Shown here: positions 1 through 7,700 of the stretch, in pieces
Layout of the letters: every line of letters begins with the position of its first letter
How positions within the stretch are numbered: the stretch's first letter is position 1
NCBI GenBank assembly: GCA_013360985.1
Contig: JABWAM010000082.1
Span: forward strand, 1-9,225
Direction: 5' to 3'
DNA length: 9,225 bases
From: Verrucomicrobiia bacterium
Lineage (GTDB): Bacteria > Verrucomicrobiota > Verrucomicrobiia > JABWAM01
Notes under the pieces: model-generated
What the model was told of the DNA's origin: nothing
The model's database searches: none
The model's input: only the letters and a program-made list of their open reading frames with translations
Position numbers and translations under genes: made by a program

Positions 1-19
1 CAAGCTTCCCAACCGCGCC

Positions 20-53
20 GCTCCACGGCCACCTCCGGAGGTGGCCGTGGAGC
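20..53. repeat. Perfect 34-bp palindrome (possible hairpin or REP-like repeat)
   Basis: The left arm gctccacggccacctcc (20-36) is followed directly by its exact reverse complement (37-53), with no spacer and no mismatch. Pairing fails just outside, at 19 and 54. As RNA it would form a very stable GC-rich stem with a minimal loop. It could end an upstream transcript, although no T-run follows, or be one copy of a dispersed palindromic repeat. It lies 133 bp before nuoD, in DNA with no convincing gene. The structure is certain; its role is not known. Confidence 0.85.
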
Positions 54-144
54 ACCTTCATCCCCGCTTGGTTCACGATCTTCAGCTTCCCCAAGGGGGG
101 GGCACGAGGGACCTGCCGGTTCCCATGAGCGCGGCCTTTTCCAT

Positions 145-174
145 TTGAAATCTCCGCCTGGCTTCTCCGAGAAT
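145..174 (+). promoter_or_regulatory. Weak sigma70-like promoter candidate for nuoD
   Basis: TTGAAA (145-150) matches the -35 consensus at 5 of 6 positions. After an 18-bp spacer comes GAGAAT (169-174), which matches the -10 at 4 of 6. Transcription would start around 180-182, leaving almost no 5' leader before the ATG at 186, so the message would be close to leaderless. This fits the missing Shine-Dalgarno, but chance matches of this quality are common and sigma preference in this lineage is unknown to me. Confidence 0.25.
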
Positions 175-185
175 CCCCTTTTGCG

Positions 186-1418
186 ATGACGACCACCTCT
201 CTCGATTTTGCCGAGCCCGCGGCGCGCGATCCCGCTGCTGGCGCTCCCGGGGAACGGATGATCGTCAACATGGGCCCCTCCCACCCCAGCACGCACGGGG
301 TGCTGCGTCTCGTGATCGAACTGGACGGCGAGATCGTCACGAAGGCCGAGCCGGAAATCGGTTACCTCCATCGCGGCGACGAGAAGATCGCCGAGAACAT
401 GACGTGGACGCAGTTCATCCCGTACACCGACCGCCTCGATTACATCGCCCCGCTCGCGAACAATGTCGCCTACGCGCTCGCCGTCGAAAAACTCCTCGGC
501 GTGCAGGAACTCCTTCCCCGCCGCTGCCGATATATCCGCGTGATGTGCTGCGAGCTCGCGCGGATCTCCTCGCACCTGCTCGGCGTCGGCTGTCTGGCCA
601 TGGACGTCGGCGCGATGACGGTCTTTCTCTACACCTTCACGGAGCGCGAGCGAATCTACAATCTTTGCGAGGCGCTGACCGGCGCGCGATTCACCACGAC
701 CTACACGCGCATCGGCGGCCTCGCGCGCGACCTGCCCGACGGCTGGCTCGCGCAAGTCGCCGACTTTATCCCGCGCTGCTGGAAGACCCTCGACGAGATT
801 GAAAAACTCATCTCGCGCAACCGCATCTTCGTGGATCGCACGAAGGACATCGGCGTCCTCAAGCCCGAAGTCGCGTCCGATTTCGGCGTCACGGGCCCCA
901 ACCTCCGCGCTTCCGGCGTGGATTTCGATCTCCGCCGCAAGCATCCCTATCTCGTCTATCCCGAACTCGATTTCGAAGTCGTCGTCGGTTCCCGAGGCGA
1001 TTGTTACGACCGCTACCTGGTCCGCATCGAAGAGATGCGCCAGAGCCTCCGCATCCTCAAGCAATGCGTCGCCGACATGCCCGACGGCCCCGTGAACCTC
1101 GACGATCCGAAGATCGTCCTCCCGCGCAAGGAGAAGGTGCTCACGAAAATGGAGGAGTTGATCCATCAGTTCCTGCTCGTCACCCAAGGGGTCAACGCCC
1201 CCGCCGGCGAGATCTATTTCGAAGCCGAAAATCCCAAAGGCCAGCTCGGGTTCTATCTCAACAGCCGCGGGGGCGGAACGCCGCATCGCCTCAAGATCCG
1301 CGGCCCCTCCTTCGCCAACCTCTCCGTCCTGCCCGCCCTCCTCCCCGGCCACATGGTCAGCGACATCCCCGCCATTCTCGGCAGCCTCGATTTCGTCATG
1401 GGCGAGTGCGACCGATAG
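186..1418 (+). CDS. nuoD: NADH-quinone oxidoreductase subunit D (complex I 49-kDa subunit)
   Basis: This is the 410-aa NuoD/Nqo4 subunit of the peripheral arm of proton-pumping complex I. Together with NuoB it forms the quinone-reduction chamber, on the cytoplasmic side of the membrane. The protein aligns from end to end with the Thermus Nqo4 family: GPSHPSTHGVLRL at residues 30-42, GYLHRG at 59-64, YTDRLDY at 80-86, then LASH-like and RIGG segments, and the closing SLDFVMGECDR. The two quinone-site residues known in Nqo4 (His38 and Tyr87) correspond to His37 and Tyr86 here. Length is normal (about 400 aa) and no key segment is missing. ATG 186 gives a 24-residue N-terminal extension before the conserved core; Met25 is an alternative start. 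No Shine-Dalgarno is visible. It has no nuo neighbours in the window, which is unusual because nuoD normally sits between nuoC and nuoE in one operon. Confidence 0.97.
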   Translation: MTTTSLDFAEPAARDPAAGAPGERMIVNMGPSHPSTHGVLRLVIELDGEIVTKAEPEIGYLHRGDEKIAENMTWTQFIPYTDRLDYIAPLANNVAYALAVEKLLGVQELLPRRCRYIRVMCCELARISSHLLGVGCLAMDVGAMTVFLYTFTERERIYNLCEALTGARFTTTYTRIGGLARDLPDGWLAQVADFIPRCWKTLDEIEKLISRNRIFVDRTKDIGVLKPEVASDFGVTGPNLRASGVDFDLRRKHPYLVYPELDFEVVVGSRGDCYDRYLVRIEEMRQSLRILKQCVADMPDGPVNLDDPKIVLPRKEKVLTKMEELIHQFLLVTQGVNAPAGEIYFEAENPKGQLGFYLNSRGGGTPHRLKIRGPSFANLSVLPALLPGHMVSDIPAILGSLDFVMGECDR

Positions 1419-1419
1419 C

Positions 1420-1436
1420 CTGAGAGCGTGTCCGGA
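1420..1436 (+). repeat. Direct repeat, left copy
   Basis: CTGAGAGCGTGTCCGGA begins two bases after the nuoD stop codon. It matches the right copy at 1784-1800 in 15 of 17 positions, and both differences are G/A transitions. The copies are in the same orientation with start points 364 bp apart, so they are not terminal inverted repeats of a classical insertion sequence. They could mark successive copies of a tandem unit or the borders of a repeat family. Confidence 0.65.
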
Positions 1437-1736
1437 GTGTCTTGCTCTATGTCGCTGCGGGTTTGCAAGCAAAGGGAGGAGCAACGAGCAACCGATGCGC
1501 GGACGGATCCGTTGGGCATGGATCCTTGACGTTCCCCTGCGGCTCTCCGCCATGGCGGTTTCGGGCCGGTGAGAGGCTTGGTCCGGGCGCGCCAAAAACT
1601 GACGGTGCGCGGATTCGAGGAGCGGCAGATCACCTCCGATTTTACGGTGTGGCGCGCAAACCTTGCTCTCGAAGGGCAGGGAGACTCGTCGCGAAAGATG
1701 CCCCGAGCGGTCGTCTCCAGGACAAGCGAATTCTTG

Positions 1737-1755
1737 GGCCTCCCCTTCCGAGGCC
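1737..1755. repeat. Small perfect hairpin inside the repeat-like gap
   Basis: ggcctc (1737-1742) pairs with gaggcc (1750-1755) across a 7-base loop. It has no T-run after it, so it is not a convincing terminator. It is listed because it belongs to the structure of the 1419-1861 gap; at this GC content it may be chance. Confidence 0.3.
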
Positions 1756-1783
1756 TGGCGAATCTCGCCGCCAGACTCCAATG

Positions 1784-1800
1784 CTGAGAGCATATCCGGA
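1784..1800 (+). repeat. Direct repeat, right copy
   Basis: CTGAGAGCATATCCGGA repeats the 1420-1436 sequence with two G-to-A differences. It lies 61 bp before the start of the C39-like gene. The match runs out after the shared CCGGA, so what follows is not an obvious second full copy of the left-hand unit. Confidence 0.65.
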
Positions 1801-1861
1801 AACGAGGATGATGCGCGACGGAGATTGACGCCGCGCGATCGCCCGCCGCATCCTGCATCCG

Positions 1862-3361
1862 ATGCGCGCGCGCTTGCGGATCGTCGCCCTGTTGATCATG
1901 CTGGTCCGCGTTGGCGCCAGCGCCGGGGAAACGGGCCTGCTCTTCCGTTGTCTCCGTGAGACGCCCGCATACGATCCGCGGGACCCCATGCGCGTCATCG
2001 GTTCGTTTGCGGCGGGGACCGAGCTGCGCCTGGAGCCTTGCTCCGGCGATGCCGCGCGGCGTCTCGCCGTTTATCGCGATCCTTCGGGAAAAGAAATTCG
2101 CGCGCTTTGCCGGGCGCGCGACCTTGGTCTGGAGGAATCCGCGCCGCCCCCGCTGGACCGCGAAACGCCCGCGCCCGCGACCAACGCCCTCGCGGCGGTC
2201 AACGCCCGCATCTTCGACGAAGGGCTGTTGTTCGAGCAGGAGGCCGACAAGCTCGCCCGCGCGCTCGATCTTCCTCTCGAAACGACCACGCGCGACCTGA
2301 CGATCTACCGCTCCTATGCGCCCCAGCGGATCGAGATCTTTGGGCAGCGCCCCTCGATGGCGGCGATCTATGGAAATCCCGCGAAGGTCGCGGAGATCCA
2401 CCTGATGTTCCTCAACGACGGCGATTACTTCGGCCTCGAGCGCGGCGCGGGCGGGATGCCGGGCGCCCGTCCAACCGCCGAATCCCAACGCGAAGAGCGC
2501 GTGTTTCGCGAGGCGCTCCGCGCCCAGGAGGAGGTTTTTCAAAAAGGTCTCGCGCGGATCCTCGGCCGACCCGCCGACGCCACGATGGGCATGGGGAAAG
2601 CCCGCGAGCGCGTCAGCCGCTGGGATGCGGAGGGCGCGGCTCTCCTTCTCAGCGTCCAGGACCATCGTTATCTCGCCGTGCGCGTTTGGCCCAAGGCGCT
2701 GGCCGACAACCGCGGGCTGCTCCCCGGGCTGACCGACGAGAAGCTGCGCGCGCGATGCCTTGCCAACGTCGAGACCCGCCCGAACGGCGATGTCGTCATT
2801 GGAGAAATTCCGATGATCAATCAGGGGCCGAAGGGCTACTGCGTGCCGGCGACCTATGAACGCGTGTTGCGTTACCTGGGGATGACGGTGGACATGTACT
2901 CGCTGGCGCTCATCGGCGGCACGCGGAAGGGGGGCGGCACTCGCCTCGATCTGATCAACGACGCGATTCACGGGATCGTTCAGCGCACGGGACGCCAGGT
3001 CCGCGGGGGGCTCAAGCTTCAGACGAGCGATCTCAAACGCTGGATCGGCGCCGGCATCCCGCTGCTCTGGTCGGTTTTCGTGGATCCCGAAATCGAACAG
3101 TCCAGCGACGCCCTTACCGCCGAACGCCAGGGGGTCACCCTCGAAGACTGGAAACCGCGCCTCGCGAAATATCCGGCGCCGCGCAACCTCAAGCCCGATC
3201 CCGCAGCGGCGCATGTGCGGCTCATCATCGGTTTCAACGAGGCCACGCAGGAGATCGCCTACTCGGATTCGTGGGGCGACGCCGCGCGGGAGCGTTGGAT
3301 GACCCTCGCGATGGCGCGCGCCATCACCCAACCGAACGGCCTCAGCGCGGTCAGTTGGTAA
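1862..3361 (+). CDS. Secreted C39-like (papain-fold) cysteine peptidase domain protein
   Basis: This 499-aa protein has a Sec-type signal peptide: MRAR, a hydrophobic core at residues 7-17, and a probable cut after the A-x-A at 19-21. Residues 22 to about 305 form a hydrophilic region I do not recognise. The C-terminal 190 residues look like a C39-family fold. A Gln six residues before a Cys (QGPKGYCVPAT, Gln321 and Cys327) supplies the oxyanion Gln and nucleophile. HVRLIIGFN supplies His451 and YSDSWG supplies Asp469, completing a full Q-C-H-D set in the right order. An active hydrolase outside the cytoplasm is therefore plausible; the substrate is unknown. ATG 1862 is the first start after an in-frame TGA at 1826-1828 and lacks a Shine-Dalgarno. 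C39 peptidases fused to ABC exporters cut leader peptides, but there is no ABC domain here. The efflux genes begin 125 bp downstream in the same direction. Confidence 0.75.
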   Translation: MRARLRIVALLIMLVRVGASAGETGLLFRCLRETPAYDPRDPMRVIGSFAAGTELRLEPCSGDAARRLAVYRDPSGKEIRALCRARDLGLEESAPPPLDRETPAPATNALAAVNARIFDEGLLFEQEADKLARALDLPLETTTRDLTIYRSYAPQRIEIFGQRPSMAAIYGNPAKVAEIHLMFLNDGDYFGLERGAGGMPGARPTAESQREERVFREALRAQEEVFQKGLARILGRPADATMGMGKARERVSRWDAEGAALLLSVQDHRYLAVRVWPKALADNRGLLPGLTDEKLRARCLANVETRPNGDVVIGEIPMINQGPKGYCVPATYERVLRYLGMTVDMYSLALIGGTRKGGGTRLDLINDAIHGIVQRTGRQVRGGLKLQTSDLKRWIGAGIPLLWSVFVDPEIEQSSDALTAERQGVTLEDWKPRLAKYPAPRNLKPDPAAAHVRLIIGFNEATQEIAYSDSWGDAARERWMTLAMARAITQPNGLSAVSW

Positions 3362-3486
3362 GCGGAAAATCCTCCGCGCCGCGAGAGTTTCCCGCGCCGC
3401 GTTCCCTGCCGCGGATCGCGCGAGAAAAACTACCGCTCGGTAAGCGCCGGTTTGACACGCCTGCGGAAGGTCGCGAAAGTGGCGCG
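3362..3486 (+). promoter_or_regulatory. Gap before the efflux genes, with a possible -35 element
   Basis: The sequence TTGACA at 3452-3457 is a perfect -35 match. At the proper 17-bp spacing the -10 position reads GAAAGT (3475-3480), only 3 of 6, and it abuts the start codon at 3487, so a real promoter here is doubtful. A short hairpin, gcgga (3362-3366) with tccgc (3373-3377), directly follows the C39-like stop but has no T-run. The direct repeat cgcgccgcg also occurs twice in this gap. Read-through from the upstream gene remains possible. Confidence 0.25.
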
Positions 3487-4797
3487 ATGCGTCATTCGCC
3501 GGCCCTTTGCCTCGCCCTCGCCGCCTTCGCGGCGGCCTTGGGCGCCGCCGAGCCGCCGGCCGCAGTTCCGCCTCGGCCGGGCCCTTACGACCTGCTGACC
3601 TGCTACGAGCTCGCCGTGCTGCGCAGCGAGACGCTCGGGATGAAGGAGGAGGAGGTGCGCGTCGCCGAGGCGCGCTACTGGCAGGCCGTCGGCGGCATCC
3701 TCCCCCAGGTGCGCTCGATCACTTCGGAGGATCTCCAGAACGCGCCGGGCGCCCAGGCGTCCGGCGAAACGTCTCAGGGATCGAGCTTTGGAAAAGACCG
3801 TTTCTCGACGCGCCTCCGCGCCACCCAGCCGCTTTTCCAAGGGTTTCGGGAGTTCAACGCCGCCGCCGCCGCGCGGGCGAATACGGAATCGCTGCGTCAG
3901 AGCGCGCGCCGCTTTCGCCAGACGCTCTATCGCGAGGTCGCCGGCGTCTTTTACCAGACGAGGTCCCACGAGGGAGACCTCCGGATTCTTGGGGACATCG
4001 AAGCCGCGCTCCGCGAGCGGATCGAGGAACTCGATAAGCGCGTGCGCCTGGGTAAATCGCGTTCGAGCGAACTGCTGACGGCGCGCACCGATCTCGCGAA
4101 CGTCGGCGTGCTCATCGAGCAGGCGCGCGGCCTGCTCGGGGCGTCGCGGGAGCTGTTGGCGTTCCTCACCGGCCTGCGGGCCGACGCGCTGACGTTGAAG
4201 GAGACCCAGCAACTCCCCGGCCCGGTCGCGCTCGAGGACTACCTTCGGCATACAGGGGAACGCTCGGACATCCTCGCCGCGATCTCGGCGGAACGCGCCG
4301 CGGCGCGCCAGCTCTCCGCCGCCAAAGGCGAGTTCTGGCCGGCGATTTCTGTGACGGGTGATTACTACCTCAACCAGCATCCGGACCGCGCGCGGAAGTG
4401 GGAGATTTCCCTGACGTGCGAGCTGCCGATTTTCGATGGAGGAATCCTCGCCGCGAAGGTGAGCGAGCAAAAGGCGCGCCTGCGCGCGAGCACGCTGAAT
4501 CTCGACCAGATCCGGCGCGACGCCGAGCGCGAGGTGCGCACCGCCTACAACGACTTCATCTCCTCGTTGGCGCGCTGGCTCCGTCTCGAGGAGACCTGCC
4601 GCATCGCCGCGCAGGCCTGGGAAATGCAGAAGAAAGACTATCGCCAAGGAGTCAGCAGCAACCTCGACGTGCTCAACGCCCTGCGCCAGATGCACGAGGC
4701 GCGCCGCAACCGCCACGACGCGGAGATGGCGATGCGCGCCAACCTCGTGCGCCTCCACGTGGCCGCCGGCGATCCCGCGCCCTCCGCGAAGCCATGA
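3487..4797 (+). CDS. TolC-type outer membrane efflux channel
   Basis: This is a 436-aa outer membrane factor that would form the trimeric exit duct of a tripartite efflux or secretion system. The start at ATG 3487 is chosen because it gives a proper signal peptide (MRHSPALCLALAAFAAALGAA, cut near residue 21), whereas the frame open further upstream overlaps the previous gene. Two OEP repeats follow, at roughly residues 36-225 and 248-430. Each has long alpha-helical stretches rich in Ala, Arg and Glu, plus the family's strand-forming segments: LRATQPLFQGF in the first half and ISLTCELPIFDGG in the second. The late YRQGVSSNLDVLNALRQ motif is typical of the family. Length is normal. There is no lipobox cysteine after the signal, so it is not an OprM-type lipoprotein. 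Its TGA overlaps the ATG of the pump gene, indicating translational coupling. No Shine-Dalgarno is near; a ggaagg lies 16 bases upstream, too far to be standard. Confidence 0.92.
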   Translation: MRHSPALCLALAAFAAALGAAEPPAAVPPRPGPYDLLTCYELAVLRSETLGMKEEEVRVAEARYWQAVGGILPQVRSITSEDLQNAPGAQASGETSQGSSFGKDRFSTRLRATQPLFQGFREFNAAAAARANTESLRQSARRFRQTLYREVAGVFYQTRSHEGDLRILGDIEAALRERIEELDKRVRLGKSRSSELLTARTDLANVGVLIEQARGLLGASRELLAFLTGLRADALTLKETQQLPGPVALEDYLRHTGERSDILAAISAERAAARQLSAAKGEFWPAISVTGDYYLNQHPDRARKWEISLTCELPIFDGGILAAKVSEQKARLRASTLNLDQIRRDAEREVRTAYNDFISSLARWLRLEETCRIAAQAWEMQKKDYRQGVSSNLDVLNALRQMHEARRNRHDAEMAMRANLVRLHVAAGDPAPSAKP

Positions 4798-7700
4798 CGC
4801 TCTCCGACCTCTCCATCCGCCGCCCCGTCTTCGCCTGGATGATCATGTTCGGCCTGATCGTCTTCGGGGCGATCAGCCTAGGCCGCCTCGGCGTCAGCGA
4901 AAAGCCGGACGTGGATTTTCCGGTGCTGACCATCACCGCGAATTGGCCGGGCGCCGCGCCGGAGGTGATGGAGGCCGAGATCACCGACCGCATCGAGCAA
5001 GCGGTGATCTCCATCCAGGGCATCCGCGACATCCTCTCGACGATGCGGCAGGGGACGACGCAAGTCACCCTCGAGTTCGAACTCACGCGCGATATCGACG
5101 CCGCGCTGCAGGAGGTGCAGGCCAACATCAGCCGCATCCGCCTCCCGAAAGACGTGGATCCGCCGACCATCCGCAAGTCCAATCCGGACGATCAGCCGAT
5201 CATGTGGCTCGGCGTCTCCGGGAAACGCCCGCTGCACGACCTCATCGTCTACATCGATCTCCACCTGCGCGACCAATTCCAGGTCTTGCCGGGCGTCGGC
5301 GAGGTGCTGCTGAGCGGCTTCGCGGATCGCAACCTGCGCCTCTGGGTGGATAACGAAAAACTCAAGCGCTACGAGCTGACCATCCTCGATCTCCAAAAAG
5401 CGATCGAACTCAACCATACGGAAATCGCGGCGGGCTACATGGAGAACACCCGCGCGGAGCTCAATGTCCGCATGATGGGCGAAGGCCTGACGCCGGAGGA
5501 GGTGGGCAACATCCTCATCACCCAGCGCGGCGGGCAGCCGATCTACAACACGACGATCCGCGTCCGGGACGTGGCGCGCGTGGAGGATTCCCTCGACGAC
5601 ATCCGCCGCATCTCGCGCGTCAACGGGATTCCCGGCGTCGGCCTCGGCATCAAGAAACAGCGCGGCGCCAACGCCGTCGAGGTCGCCCGCGGCGTGCGCG
5701 CCCGGCTCGAGGAGATCCGCCGCGTCCTTCCGAAGGACATCGAGGTGAGCGTCCGCTTCGACACCACGAAGTTCATCGAGGATTCGGTGCGGGAAACGGA
5801 ATTCACGCTCCTCCTCTCGGCGATCATCACGGGGCTCGTCTGCTGGATCTTCCTCGGCTCGTGGCGGACCACCTTCAACGTAGTGCTCTCGATCCCCACC
5901 TCGATCGTCGGGACGTTCATGATCCTCTACTTCATGGGCTTCACGCTCAACTTTTTCACGCTGCTCGGCCTCGCCTTGGCGGTCGGGATCGTGGTGGACG
6001 ACGCGATCATGGTCCTCGAGAACATCGTGCGGCACCAGCAACTCGGCAAAGGGCGCGTCGCCGCCGCCGGCGACGGCGCGCGGGAGATTACCTTCGCCGC
6101 CATCGCCGCCTCGATCGCCGTCGTCGCCATCTTTCTCCCCGTCGCGTTCATGAAGGGGATCATCGGCAAGTTTTTCTTTCAGTTCGGTGTGACCATCTCC
6201 GGCGCCGTGATGCTTTCCCTGCTCGAGGCGGTCACCCTGATGCCGATGCGCTGCTCCCAATTCCTCGGCGACCCGAAGCAAAGCGGCGCGCTCGTGGGTT
6301 TCGTGGATCGCCGTTTTCACGCGATCGCGCGGATTTACCGTTCGACGCTCGAGTTCTGCCTCGACCGCCGCTGGAGCGTCCTCCTCGCGAGCTTCGCCCT
6401 CTTCTTCGCCTCCCTTTATCTCGGGCGTTTCCTGCGCAAGGAGTTCATTCCTCCCCAGGATATGGACGCCTTCCTCATCAGCTTCCAGACGCCGGTCGGC
6501 TCCTCCCTCCAATACACGAGCGATCGCATCAAGGAGGCCGAAGAAATCCTCAAACGGCGTCCCGAGCTCGAGGGGTACTTCGCCGCGATCGGAGGGTTTG
6601 CGGGCGGCGAATCCAACCGCGGAGTCATCTTCGTCTCCTTGTATCCGAAGTCGAAACGCAAGGCGGGACAGTTCGAGATCATGAACTGGTGTCGCAAGGA
6701 GATGTCGAAAATCCCCACCTTGCGCGTCTTTCCGCAAGACCTCTCGATGCGCGGGTTCACCGCCCAGCGCGGGTTCCCCGTCGAGTTCAACGTCCGCGGC
6801 GGCGACTATCAGGTCCTCAAGGAAAAGGTCGGCGTCATCCTCAAGCGGCTCGGCGAGACCGGCCTGATGACCGACCTCGACACCGACTACCGCGAGGGAA
6901 TGCCTGAGGTGCGCATCTGGCCCGACCGCGCGCGCGCCGCCGCGAGCAGCGTGAGCATGGAGACCCTCGGCAACACGGTGAACGCCGCGATCGGCGGCGT
7001 CCGCCAGGGCAACTTCACGAGCGACGGCCGCCGCTACGATGTCCGCCTCCGCCTCGACGCCGACGAACGCATCAAGGCCGAGGACATCCACGCGCTCCAG
7101 GTGCGCACCGCCTACGGCGAGCTCCTCCCGATCACCGAGGTCACGCGCGTCGAGACCGTGAAAACCCTCCAGACGATCACCCGCCGCATGCGGGAGCGGT
7201 CGATCTCCGTCTTCGCCAACGTGGCGCCCGGCAAATCTCAAAGCGACGCCCTGGCCGCCGCCGAGCGCGTTGCGCGCGAAGTCCTGCCGGAGGGCTACCG
7301 CTTCTTCCTCTCGGGGAGCGCGCAGACCTTCAAGGAATCGTTCGACAGCCTCATCTTCGCGCTGGTCCTCGGCGTGGTGGTCGCCTACATGGTGCTCGCC
7401 TCGCAGTTCAACAGCTTCCTGCACCCTTTCATCGTCCTGTTGGCGCTTCCCTTCAGCGTCACCGGCGCGTTCGTCGCCCTGCTGCTCGCCAACCAATCGC
7501 TCAATCTCTACAGCATGATCGGCATGGTGCTCCTCATGGGCATCGTCAAAAAGAATTCCATTCTCCTCGTGGAGTTCACCAACAAGAAACGCCACGAAGA
7601 CGGAATGCCGCTGCGCGAGGCGATCCTCACCGCCGCTCCCATCCGCCTCCGCCCGATCTTGATGACCTCCTTTGCCACGATCGCGGCAGCCGTTCCCCCC

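Larger units (their letters stand above)
1..185. other. Non-coding region upstream of nuoD
   Basis: No reading frame here shows recognisable protein similarity. In particular the conserved C-terminus of NuoC, the usual gene before nuoD, is absent. The stretch holds the 34-bp palindrome at 20-53, a CCCC-AA-G8 tract at 89-102 and a weak promoter-like pair near 145-174. Short open stretches on both strands cross the palindrome, but they have no start-site context or family resemblance that would support calling a gene. Confidence 0.6.
1419..1861. other. 443-bp gap, probable dispersed repeat or degenerate element
   Basis: No gene is supported here. Four overlapping open frames of 70-130 codons exist on both strands, but they are arginine/proline/serine-rich, have no domain resemblance and look like high-GC shadows. 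The shortest tidy frame on the plus strand (1449-1529, 26 codons) is also unsupported. Structures that can be seen are near-identical 17-bp direct repeats at 1420-1436 and 1784-1800, palindromes acggatccgt (1503-1512) and ccgccatggcgg (1547-1558), and a small hairpin at 1737-1755. The stretch also has more A/T-containing tracts than the flanking genes. This fits a non-coding repeat unit or the remains of a mobile element inserted after nuoD, but no transposase remnant is recognisable. Confidence 0.5.

Noticed and set aside
1..148. Tail of an upstream gene on the plus strand, or a small gene on the minus strand, across the palindrome
   Set aside because: Open stretches exist in several frames but none resembles NuoC or another family, and the palindrome dictates much of the reading.
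1419..1861. Insertion sequence with terminal inverted repeats
   Set aside because: The 17-bp end sequences are in direct, not inverted, orientation, and no transposase remnant is recognisable.
1442..1998. Several overlapping small frames (70-130 codons) in the gap after nuoD
   Set aside because: All are Arg/Pro/Ser-rich, mutually overlapping on both strands and without domain signals; the region is better explained as non-coding repeat.
1253..3331. 692-codon minus-strand open frame spanning the nuoD end, the gap and the C39-like gene
   Set aside because: It is antisense to two supported genes and crosses the repeat-like gap, with an Arg/Ala/Gly-rich translation and no family resemblance.
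3271..3486. Possible N-terminal extension of the TolC-type protein
   Set aside because: It overlaps the end of the C39-like gene and would bury the signal peptide that begins at 3487.
3430..4758. 442-codon minus-strand frame opposite the TolC-type gene
   Set aside because: It is a high-GC antisense shadow; the plus strand has a complete family match with a signal peptide.
4398..4793. Possible N-terminal extension of the RND pump
   Set aside because: The frame is open here, but the translation is Arg/Pro-rich and lies inside the channel gene. The RND family N-terminus begins precisely at 4794.
4878..7595. 905-codon open frame on the minus strand opposite the RND pump
   Set aside because: It lies exactly antisense to a clearly real gene, and its translation is low-complexity (E/A/D/H/G/R-rich) with no domain. 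High GC gives long antisense frames of this kind.
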